This document shows positions 49,720-57,017 of a stretch of DNA of 64,000 nucleotides, in pieces. Origin of the DNA: an uncultured bacterium (GTDB lineage: Bacteria > Bacteroidota > Bacteroidia > Bacteroidales > Bacteroidaceae). Position 1 is the stretch's first letter. Each line of letters opens with the position of its first letter. The translations under genes and the position numbers were made by a program. The stretch spans positions 62,001 through 126,000 of the forward strand of contig CAJMSE010000008.1 in NCBI GenBank assembly GCA_905216025.1, read 5' to 3'. The notes under the pieces are model-generated. The model had not been told where the DNA came from. It saw only the letters and a program-made list of their open reading frames with translations, and searched no databases.

Positions 49720-50760
49720 TTAGTGTCGCTGGCGGCGCACGGTGACGCGGGCCGCCGAGGAACCGCCTCCCGACGACGGGCGCGACTTCGGAGCACGGCT
49801 CACCTTGGTACTTCCGCCACTGCGGCGTGTCTTCTTCTGAGCCTTTGAGGCCTTGGCAGCCTTCGGGTCTAAGCGCGAGATGCTGTCGAGGGAGTCTTTC
49901 CGTGCCGGGTCGCCGAATATCTTTTTCTCGAACGACGCCAGCTCCGCCTCTATGCGGCGCTGCTCCTTCGCCATTGCCGAGTCTGTGGGGCAATACTGCG
50001 CAAGCGTGCGTCCGAGCATGTTGTTGGTCTTGTATATCTTTCCGTCATAGCGGTTGAGGGTGAAGAAGTCGCTCATCGTCATGGTGGCGGCATTGTTCAG
50101 GTTGCTCGTCATCACCGTCTGGCGGCTCAGGAACGGCTCAATGTCGCTGTACTTCACCCAGAACAGCGGATACTTCGAGGCCTCGCCTCCGAAGTCGTCC
50201 TCGCGCATCATCACCGGGCAGAGAGCCAGCACCTTGCGGCGGAACGACGAGTTTGACTGGTCGTAGTAGGCGCTCTCCTTCAGATAATACATCTTCACCT
50301 CGGCCGAGGGTATGTCGCTGTTGTCCACGCGCACCTTCCCGTCCTTCTCCTCATAGAAGATGTGGTAGTTGTCGAGTATCGTCTTCATCTTCACCCGCGA
50401 CGAGTCGCTGAACACCTCGTTGCCGTCGAGTCTGTACTCATATACCGGTATGTAACCGTTGAGTGCGAGCTTGAACACATAGGTAAACAGGTTCAGCTGC
50501 TTGTCTATCGGCTCCACGGGATAGTACAGTCCGGCGTTGGCATCCTGCCCGAGGTCCACCTCGCGGTATATGTCCCGGCGCCACACGACGTCTTCCGGCA
50601 TGTCTATTGCCGTGGGGAACATCAGCCGTGCGCGCTGTGTCATCTGCGCTTCGCCCTGCCGTGCGGCCTTCTGCCTGTCGGCATTACGCCGTGCCTTGGG
50701 CTGTGCCATGGCCGACGCGGCCACGAGCGCTATGGTAAATATGAACAACAGTCTTCTCAT
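49720..50760 (-). CDS. porN: T9SS protein PorN/GldN
   Basis: A 346-aa protein with signal peptide (to about residue 19, AMAQ). Family segments: DVVWRRDIYREVDL (about 58), GYIPVYEYRLDG (about 102) and YPLFWVKYSDIEPF (about 198). PorN forms a periplasmic ring with PorK that is needed for secretion of cargo with a C-terminal sorting tail. The end is an unusually basic/serine-rich tail. It is the fifth gene in the leftward run P-K-L-M-N. Confidence 0.9.
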   Translation of the reverse strand: MRRLLFIFTIALVAASAMAQPKARRNADRQKAARQGEAQMTQRARLMFPTAIDMPEDVVWRRDIYREVDLGQDANAGLYYPVEPIDKQLNLFTYVFKLALNGYIPVYEYRLDGNEVFSDSSRVKMKTILDNYHIFYEEKDGKVRVDNSDIPSAEVKMYYLKESAYYDQSNSSFRRKVLALCPVMMREDDFGGEASKYPLFWVKYSDIEPFLSRQTVMTSNLNNAATMTMSDFFTLNRYDGKIYKTNNMLGRTLAQYCPTDSAMAKEQRRIEAELASFEKKIFGDPARKDSLDSISRLDPKAAKASKAQKKTRRSGGSTKVSRAPKSRPSSGGGSSAARVTVRRQRH

Positions 50761-50789
50761 ATCATGTATTTCTTTGTTTGTTTTCCTTG

Positions 50790-52355
50790 TTATTTGACGA
50801 TGACCTCCATCGAGGCAGACAGCTTACGCTGTATTCCGTCCGGCCCCACGGCCGTGATGCGCGAGATGTAGAAGCGGCGGTTGCGCGTCAGCTTGCGGAA
50901 CGTCTCCTTCTGGCGGGCCGAGAAGCGGTCGCCGTCGCTGACCATGGGGACGGCGTTACCCATATTGTCGAAAAACACCGTCTCGAAGCCGAGCACCTTG
51001 AAGCCTATGTCGAGGATGCCGTCGTCGATGGCTGCGCCGATGCCTCCGGCACCCATCAGTGATGCCTTGGCGAGCGAGCCGCCCTTATAGCGGGCCGGGT
51101 TGCCATGCTCGTCGGCCATGGCGATGTACGGTGCGGGGTCGGGCAGCTTGCGAACGCGGAATGTATACTGCCCCATCTGCTGCGGCCGTCCGGTATTGGT
51201 AGACGTCACGGTGATGGTCACATCCTTGCCCACGGCCGTCGGGCGGGCTATATACCGGCCCGGCCCCACGGGCTGGAGCACGCCACCGCTCATCGTGGCC
51301 TGCACCTTGTTGAGCGGCACGCCGGGCACGCTCACGCTTATCGGGTTGCTGTAGCCGGCGTAGAGCACGTTCATAAGGTCTGCCGACACCGTGGCGCTCG
51401 GGTCGACCACGGTATACTTCTGGCTGAAGCTGCGCCTTATGCGCTCGCCTCCGCCGTTGACCACCTCCATGTATCCGGCGAGGGTGAAGTCGCCCGTGCG
51501 GCTGCACACCGTCTCGTAGAGGCCGCCGTTGAGGTTCACCTTGCGCTCACCTATATATATATCGGGCACCTGCGTGGTGTCTACCGCCGCCATGACTATC
51601 TGCGCCGAGAACTTGTCGCCGCGCACGATGGTCTGCGAGCTGGGTATGACGAACGCGTTGAGCGAGTTCACGCGGATGTCCTTCACGTCGATGTTTGCCA
51701 CGAGCCGGTGCAGCACCTCGCCCTCGGCATAGCGTATGTCGCTCTGCAGCTTCGAGAGCAACGTCACCGCCGCGGCCACGGGCATGTCTTCAAAGAGATA
51801 CTCCTGCCAGTTCTTGCCCATGGCACGTGCGCTCTTGGGCACATCCGTAGACAGGTTGTTGCTGATGATGGCCTGCTGCGCCGGGTCGTCTACCATGGCC
51901 AGTATGCGGCTGCGGAACGAGTTTATGGCGCGGAAGAGCTCTCCGCCGCGTCCCCGTCCGGGGGCGAGCATCACCTGGTTTGCCGCCTCGAGGTTCTCCT
52001 TGTTCCTGATGTTGCGCGGGTCGGCGTCCTTGCCGTCGGCCTCGGCCACCACGGCCGTCTTCAGCTCATCGGCAAAGTTGTAGAGCGAGTCGCTCATGCG
52101 CTTCACCTCGCGCGCCTTGTCGAACCACGCCTTCACCTTGGCGGGGTTCGCCTTCATCTGCGCCTCGAAGTCGTCGTATATGTTCTGGTTCTCCTTGGCC
52201 GAGTTGGCGGTGGTGCGGTTCAGGCTCTCCTCCACGATGGAGAAACCGTTGAGCACCTCCGTCGACACGTTGAGCGCGAGCATTGCCATGAGGACGACAT
52301 ACATCAGGTTTATCATCTTCTGGCGCGGAGATACCGGTCTTTTCTTTATTGCCAT
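50790..52355 (-). CDS. porM: T9SS protein PorM/GldM
   Basis: A 521-aa protein with one N-terminal membrane anchor (MINLMYVVLMAMLALNVSTE, about 14-33) and a large periplasmic part, as in GldM. It spans the periplasm and links the inner-membrane motor (with PorL) to the PorK/N ring. It follows porL by 17 bp. Confidence 0.93.
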   Translation of the reverse strand: MAIKKRPVSPRQKMINLMYVVLMAMLALNVSTEVLNGFSIVEESLNRTTANSAKENQNIYDDFEAQMKANPAKVKAWFDKAREVKRMSDSLYNFADELKTAVVAEADGKDADPRNIRNKENLEAANQVMLAPGRGRGGELFRAINSFRSRILAMVDDPAQQAIISNNLSTDVPKSARAMGKNWQEYLFEDMPVAAAVTLLSKLQSDIRYAEGEVLHRLVANIDVKDIRVNSLNAFVIPSSQTIVRGDKFSAQIVMAAVDTTQVPDIYIGERKVNLNGGLYETVCSRTGDFTLAGYMEVVNGGGERIRRSFSQKYTVVDPSATVSADLMNVLYAGYSNPISVSVPGVPLNKVQATMSGGVLQPVGPGRYIARPTAVGKDVTITVTSTNTGRPQQMGQYTFRVRKLPDPAPYIAMADEHGNPARYKGGSLAKASLMGAGGIGAAIDDGILDIGFKVLGFETVFFDNMGNAVPMVSDGDRFSARQKETFRKLTRNRRFYISRITAVGPDGIQRKLSASMEVIVK

Positions 52356-52372
52356 AGCGTGCGGTTTCGGGC

Positions 52373-53155
52373 CTAAGCCTTGTTCATGTTCATGTTCACT
52401 GTCATCGCCTCTATCATGCGGGCGTAGATCTTGTTAAGCTCTGCTATCTGCTCGGCCATGCGGCGCGACTGCTCGTTTATCTGGTCGATGGTGCCTATCT
52501 GTGCGCTGGCGCCCTTAAGCTGCATCTCGTATACCTTGCAGATGCCGGTGAGCGTGCGGTTGAGGTTTTCCATCTCCTCCGAGTCGCGCGTGAGGCGCTG
52601 GCTCTGCTCCGCCACCTTTCCGAGCATCTCGGTGAGGCGGTTCAGCTCGTCCACATAGTTGCTCGTGGCCTCCTCCATCTCGGGCGATACCTGCTGCTGT
52701 CCCTGTATCCACGCGGGTGTATCGCCTGCTGCCGCCACGGTGCCTGCGGGCAGCTGGCCGGGATGCATGGCGGCGCCGTCTGCGGCTGCTGCCACTGCTC
52801 CGCCGCCGATTATCACCGTACCGCCTGCCAGCGGGGCTCCGGCTGTGATGCCGTCGGCAGCCATGTCCTGGTCCGGCCCGCCCTCTACCTCAACGTGCGT
52901 GGGCAGGTCCTTGCCGTCGGCGGTCTTGTCGAACGGACGGTCGAAAGCCGAAATGAAGAACACTATCGCCTCCGTGCCCATGCCGAAGTAGAGCATGAAG
53001 TTGGCTCCCGGCAGGTGGGTCAGCTTGAAGAGCGCTCCGAGAATCACGACCGATGCTCCCCAGCTGTAGGCATAGTTCAGGAATGTCTGTCCCGGCACGC
53101 TGTCGAGCCACTTCTGCAGCCGGTACACTATGTTGTATTTGCTATATTCTGTCAT
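52373..53155 (-). CDS. porL: T9SS motor protein PorL/GldL
   Basis: A 260-aa inner-membrane protein with two TM segments in the N-terminal quarter (about 28-45 and 53-72, FFISAFDRPFDK at the end) and a charged helical C-terminal tail. With PorM it forms the proton-driven rotary motor of T9SS. Its start overlaps porK stop by 4 bp. The alanine/glycine-rich middle (about 105-140) looks like a linker. Confidence 0.9.
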   Translation of the reverse strand: MTEYSKYNIVYRLQKWLDSVPGQTFLNYAYSWGASVVILGALFKLTHLPGANFMLYFGMGTEAIVFFISAFDRPFDKTADGKDLPTHVEVEGGPDQDMAADGITAGAPLAGGTVIIGGGAVAAAADGAAMHPGQLPAGTVAAAGDTPAWIQGQQQVSPEMEEATSNYVDELNRLTEMLGKVAEQSQRLTRDSEEMENLNRTLTGICKVYEMQLKGASAQIGTIDQINEQSRRMAEQIAELNKIYARMIEAMTVNMNMNKA

Positions 53156-54576
53156 TTCTTCTTTGATTTTTTGGATTTCTCACTTGTTGTGTTCGCAAGG
53201 CTGCGCACACAGCGGAAGCCTATGTACGAGCGGGGCTGGTTCTGATATTCGGCCGAGCGCCACGCCGAGCGGATATACGACTCGGGGTCTTTCCACGAGC
53301 CGCCGCGCACGCTCTTGCGCTTCAGGCGGTACGGGTCTTCCTTGGCAGCGTTGTATTTCAGCTGCGGGTTGATGTCGTTCATAGCCTCCACGCCGGCCTC
53401 GGTGTATACCGTGCTCGTCCACTCGGCCACGTTTCCGGCCATGTCGAAGAGTCCGTTGCTGTTGGCCGTGTATATTCCAACGCGGCTGGTTATCAGGTTC
53501 CCGTCCTTGGTATAGTTACCGTTGTCGGGCTTGAAGTTGGCGAAGAAGCATCCCTTGCCGCTGGCCACGTCCTCGTTTTCCCACGGGAACTCGGTCTGGT
53601 TCTTGCCGCGTGCGGCATACTCCCACTCGGCTTCCGTCGGCAGGCGGTAGCGCTGCACGTAGCGGGCTGCCGATCCGAGACCCTTCAGCAGGTATTCGGT
53701 GCGCCATGCGCAGAAGGCGTTGGCCTGCTCCCACGTCACGCCCACCACGGGATAGCTGTTATACGCCGGATTGCTGAAGTAGAGGCGCATGTATGTCTCG
53801 TTGTCGGCGTTGGGAAAGTCGTTCACCCAGCATGTCGTGTCGGGGTAGATGTTGACGATGTATGTGTTCAGGAAGTCCCACGGACCGCTCAGCGGACGGT
53901 TTATCGTCTGGCTGACGATACGTCCCTCGTCGTCGATGTATGCCGTGTCCTTCGATATCCACACCTGCTCGTTGGGGTCTACGGTGACGTCGGTGTTGAG
54001 GTTGCGCTCCTGCGGGTTCATGCGATACTTGCGCTTTGCGGCCTCCGTGTAGTCGTATATCTCGTAGCGGAAGTTCATCTGACTGGCGTCGAGCATCTTC
54101 TCGCCCGTCACGGGGTTCGTCACGTATACGCTCTCGATGGCCCGCTGCTCGTCTTCGTTGGGCTTGCGGGGCAGCGGCTTCTTCCAGTTGAGATAGGGTT
54201 TGATGGGGTCGCCGTTGCGGTCTTCCTCTATCTTGTATGTCTCGTCGCCGCCGTAGGCCGGGTCTGCCAGGCGCTCACGTATGATGGAGTCGCGCACGTA
54301 GTATACGAACTGGCGGTACTGCGAGTTGGTTATCTCCGTCTCGTCCATCCAGAATCCTTCCACCGAGATGTCCTTCACCGGTGTCTGCCTGCCCCACAGG
54401 CTGTCCTGCTTCTCTATTCCCATCTTCAGGTGTCCGCGCTTGATGAGCGTCATGCCGTAGGGTGTAGGCGCGGTGACCTCGCCGCCCGACGCCGAGGCGG
54501 AGCGTCCGCCGAAGCATCCGGTGAGTACTGCCGTGCCGAGGGCACAAAGGGCTATGATACATTTCCTCATATCCAT
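53152..54576 (-). CDS. porK: T9SS lipoprotein PorK/GldK
   Basis: A 474-aa lipoprotein (lipobox LTGC, Cys about 21) with a SUMF1/formylglycine-generating-like fold: FWMDETEITNSQYRQF (about 70), GVTWEQANAFCAWR (about 277), RLPTEAEWEYAARG (about 308) and the end RSYIGFRCVRSL. In T9SS the fold is structural: PorK and PorN form the outer-membrane-linked ring. Confidence 0.93.
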   Translation of the reverse strand: MDMRKCIIALCALGTAVLTGCFGGRSASASGGEVTAPTPYGMTLIKRGHLKMGIEKQDSLWGRQTPVKDISVEGFWMDETEITNSQYRQFVYYVRDSIIRERLADPAYGGDETYKIEEDRNGDPIKPYLNWKKPLPRKPNEDEQRAIESVYVTNPVTGEKMLDASQMNFRYEIYDYTEAAKRKYRMNPQERNLNTDVTVDPNEQVWISKDTAYIDDEGRIVSQTINRPLSGPWDFLNTYIVNIYPDTTCWVNDFPNADNETYMRLYFSNPAYNSYPVVGVTWEQANAFCAWRTEYLLKGLGSAARYVQRYRLPTEAEWEYAARGKNQTEFPWENEDVASGKGCFFANFKPDNGNYTKDGNLITSRVGIYTANSNGLFDMAGNVAEWTSTVYTEAGVEAMNDINPQLKYNAAKEDPYRLKRKSVRGGSWKDPESYIRSAWRSAEYQNQPRSYIGFRCVRSLANTTSEKSKKSKKK

Positions 54577-54579
54577 AAT

Positions 54580-55518
54580 TTATAATATTCTCACGCTTTT
54601 ATGTCTGTTCTTTCCTTTCTTGCCGAGGTTAATGTCGGTCTGGTATCCGACGAAGAGCTCGTGCGCGCCGTTGCCTATGCTCAGGGCCGTGGTGTATATC
54701 TCGTAGCTGTAGCCGAGGCTCACGCCGTGGAAGTCGCCGCCGATAATCACGGTGACGGAGTTGTCCGGGCTGTACGACAGGCCGGCATACATCACCTTCT
54801 TGTCGTTCGTATACTTCACCCGTCCGGTGATGTCGGCACGCCACGCCACGCCGTCCGTACGGGCGAGCACGGAGGGATGTATTGATAGAAACGGATTTCT
54901 CAGCTTAATATTGTATCCTCCCGTCAAATAATACATCGGGTCTATCTTCATCGTGGTGCGCTCGCCCAGCTCCACGGCTGGCCCGTTGAGGTGCAGCACG
55001 GACAGTCCGGCATACCAGTTGCGGTGGCTGTAATAGAGGCCGAGGCCTATGTCGAAGCCCGTGCCCGTGGCCTCCGACGATGGGAAGGCGTTGTCGCCGG
55101 GCGTCTCCGTGTCCACCTTCGAGCCGTCGAAGCTCTCGCTGAGCATGCCGAGGTTAATGCCCGCGCCTATCATTCCGCCGAGCAGGCGGCGGCGGAAGGC
55201 ATACTGCAGGGCGAACTTCTTGTGCGAGAAGAGGCCGATGGCATCGTTGACGAACTGCGCGCCGACGCCGTGATACGACTTGATGAAATAGAACGGCAGG
55301 TCTCCGCCGGCATACATCGTGCGCGGATTGTTCTCGAATCCGGTCAGCGCCATATTGTATGCGGCGGCTACGTTTATCTTCTGCTCCTTGCCCACGGCCG
55401 CAGGATTGAACGACGGCTCCATCGCCCAGTAGTGGGAGAAGGAGGCGTCATACTGCGCCCAAACCCGCAGCACACCGGCTACGAGGGCACAAAATATCAC
55501 GATATTACGCTTAAGCAC
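54580..55518 (-). CDS. porP: T9SS outer-membrane protein PorP/SprF
   Basis: A 312-aa protein of the PorP/SprF family: signal peptide, then YDASFSHYWAMEPSFNPAAVG (conserved N-terminal segment) and beta-barrel strands to the end. It is first in the transcript and lies 3 bp before porK. It is thought to attach secreted cargo or the motor at the outer membrane. Confidence 0.9.
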   Translation of the reverse strand: MLKRNIVIFCALVAGVLRVWAQYDASFSHYWAMEPSFNPAAVGKEQKINVAAAYNMALTGFENNPRTMYAGGDLPFYFIKSYHGVGAQFVNDAIGLFSHKKFALQYAFRRRLLGGMIGAGINLGMLSESFDGSKVDTETPGDNAFPSSEATGTGFDIGLGLYYSHRNWYAGLSVLHLNGPAVELGERTTMKIDPMYYLTGGYNIKLRNPFLSIHPSVLARTDGVAWRADITGRVKYTNDKKVMYAGLSYSPDNSVTVIIGGDFHGVSLGYSYEIYTTALSIGNGAHELFVGYQTDINLGKKGKNRHKSVRIL

Positions 55519-55568
55519 GTCTATATAACGAAAGAAACGGGGAATTATTGCATGAGAGCGCCATCAAA

Positions 55569-55773
55569 GCCCCTCCTGACCTCCCCGAAGGGGAGGAAAG
55601 CTGAGAGATTTTGGGAGAGCTGAGAAGACTGAGAGAAATTGGGATAGTTGGGAGAAGTGGGAGGCAATGATTCCCAGCCCTCCCAGTTTCCCCCAGTCTT
55701 CTCAGCTCTCTCAGCCCTCCCAAATCTCTCAGCTTTCTCCCATTTCCTCCCCTTCGGGGAGGTCAGGAGGGGC
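55569..55773. repeat. Large inverted repeat with 28-bp perfect ends
   Basis: Ends at 55569-55596 and 55746-55773 are exact reverse complements (28 bp), and much of the inner sequence (AAAGCTGAGAGATTTTGGGAG and its complement near 55725-55745, with small gaps) also pairs. The whole element is 205 bp and can fold into one hairpin. It overlaps the last codons and stop of the gene at 55763. It is a compound form of the GC-rich family seen at 127 and 31447. Confidence 0.75.
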
Positions 55774-56731
55774 ATCTTCCCAGCTCCCTGAGCGCCTCTT
55801 CGGGCGAAGCGTCGCGCAGGATGACGGTCTTGTCGCCTTCGAGCAGGTATAGCGACGGCATCTCGGGCATGTAGTATAGGTTGCGGCGCGATATCTCGCC
55901 GGTGTCGAGCCCCACAGTCCAGCCGGCGGGCATGGCAGCGGCGGTGCGTCGCCAGGTGCTCTCGCTGCCGTCGGCATATACGGCGAGCACGGTAAGGCTG
56001 CCGTCGGCAACGAGCCGCCGGACCAGCGTGTCGGCGGCAAGGCGGCCGATGACACCGGTGCAACGGTCGCAATCGGGGTCGTAGAACATGAGGAGCATGC
56101 GGCGGCCGGGAGTCTGCGAGAGCGTGGTGCGGCGGCCGTCAAGGCGGATGTAGGCGAAGTCGGCGGCCACGGTGCCGGGGCGGTTACGGCCGATGGCATC
56201 GAGCAGGAACGATGCGCGGCTGCGGGCGGCCGTACCGGCGACGGGCGATGCGGCCATGGCCGCGAGAAAGGCGGAGAACGACTGCTCGTCGCGCATGGGC
56301 GACTCACGCTCGTACAGGTATTTGGCGGCAAGGCCGCAGAGCAGCGCGTATGCCGCAGAATCGGCCTCAGCCCGGTGCATGAGCGCGGCGACGGCCGCGG
56401 CAGTGGCCTCACTGCCGGCATGTGGGAAAAGCGAAATGAAGTTCACAAGGTTCTGCTCCATGAAGCGCTCATCGCGGCTGCGAAGCGTATCGGCGAAGTC
56501 GAGGGCATCCCAGAAGTGCATGGCCACGTAGCCGGCACGGGCCGAAGGCACGCGGAGCGTGTCGGGAACCACAGGCAGGGGCAGTTCGCCAAATGCAGAC
56601 GCGGTATCGCCCGGCGCGGCGGAAACTGCCGGACTGGCGGCGCTGCCGGGAACCGCAACGACGGAACCGGCGGTGCACAGCATGGCTGCCACTACCGCGA
56701 GCAATGTCCTTAACATCTTCCTTGTGTCCAT
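55763..56731 (-). CDS. DUF5106/thioredoxin-like exported protein
   Basis: A 322-aa protein with a signal peptide. Residues about 60-190 match DUF5106-type helices, and about 195-320 a thioredoxin fold with a CDRC redox motif in DPDCDRCTG (about 227-230) and a cis-Pro segment MPSLYLL. It probably handles thiols in the periplasm. The coding end runs into the 205-bp inverted repeat. It lies just upstream of the T9SS operon. Confidence 0.7.
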   Translation of the reverse strand: MDTRKMLRTLLAVVAAMLCTAGSVVAVPGSAASPAVSAAPGDTASAFGELPLPVVPDTLRVPSARAGYVAMHFWDALDFADTLRSRDERFMEQNLVNFISLFPHAGSEATAAAVAALMHRAEADSAAYALLCGLAAKYLYERESPMRDEQSFSAFLAAMAASPVAGTAARSRASFLLDAIGRNRPGTVAADFAYIRLDGRRTTLSQTPGRRMLLMFYDPDCDRCTGVIGRLAADTLVRRLVADGSLTVLAVYADGSESTWRRTAAAMPAGWTVGLDTGEISRRNLYYMPEMPSLYLLEGDKTVILRDASPEEALRELGRCPS

Positions 56732-56791
56732 ATATTAAAATGTATGCGTTCCTTATTATATATAGGAGACGGCGACGGATAATCAGTCCGG

Positions 56792-56967
56792 ACCGTTACC
56801 TGCCGCAGGTAATACCGTCACGTGTGGCGTGTTACACCGTTACGTGTGGCGTGTTACACCGTTACGTGTGGCAGGTAACACCGTTACGAGCGGCAGGTAA
56901 CACCGTTACGTGTGGCAGGTAACACCGTTACGAGCGGCAGGTAACACCGTTACGAGCGGCAGGTAAC
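56792..56967. repeat. 22-bp-period intergenic array B (8 units)
   Basis: Eight units of exactly 22 bp with starts at 56792, 56814, 56836, 56858, 56880, 56902, 56924 and 56946. The consensus is ACCGTTACGWGYGGCAGGTAAC, with ACCGTTAC and GGTAAC parts pairing across unit borders (GTAACACCGTTAC is a 5-bp hairpin). It fills most of the 286-bp gap between the tip-candidate and DUF5106 genes. Confidence 0.85.
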
Positions 56968-57017
56968 AAACCGGAATGCGGCATGACGGGGCCCGGCCTC
57001 CTGCACAACGGCAATGC

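Noticed and set aside
51105..52376. Long rightward open frame opposite porM
   Set aside because: GC-rich antisense shadow without motifs.
56792..56967. CRISPR array
   Set aside because: Units are contiguous with no unique spacers, and no cas genes are present.
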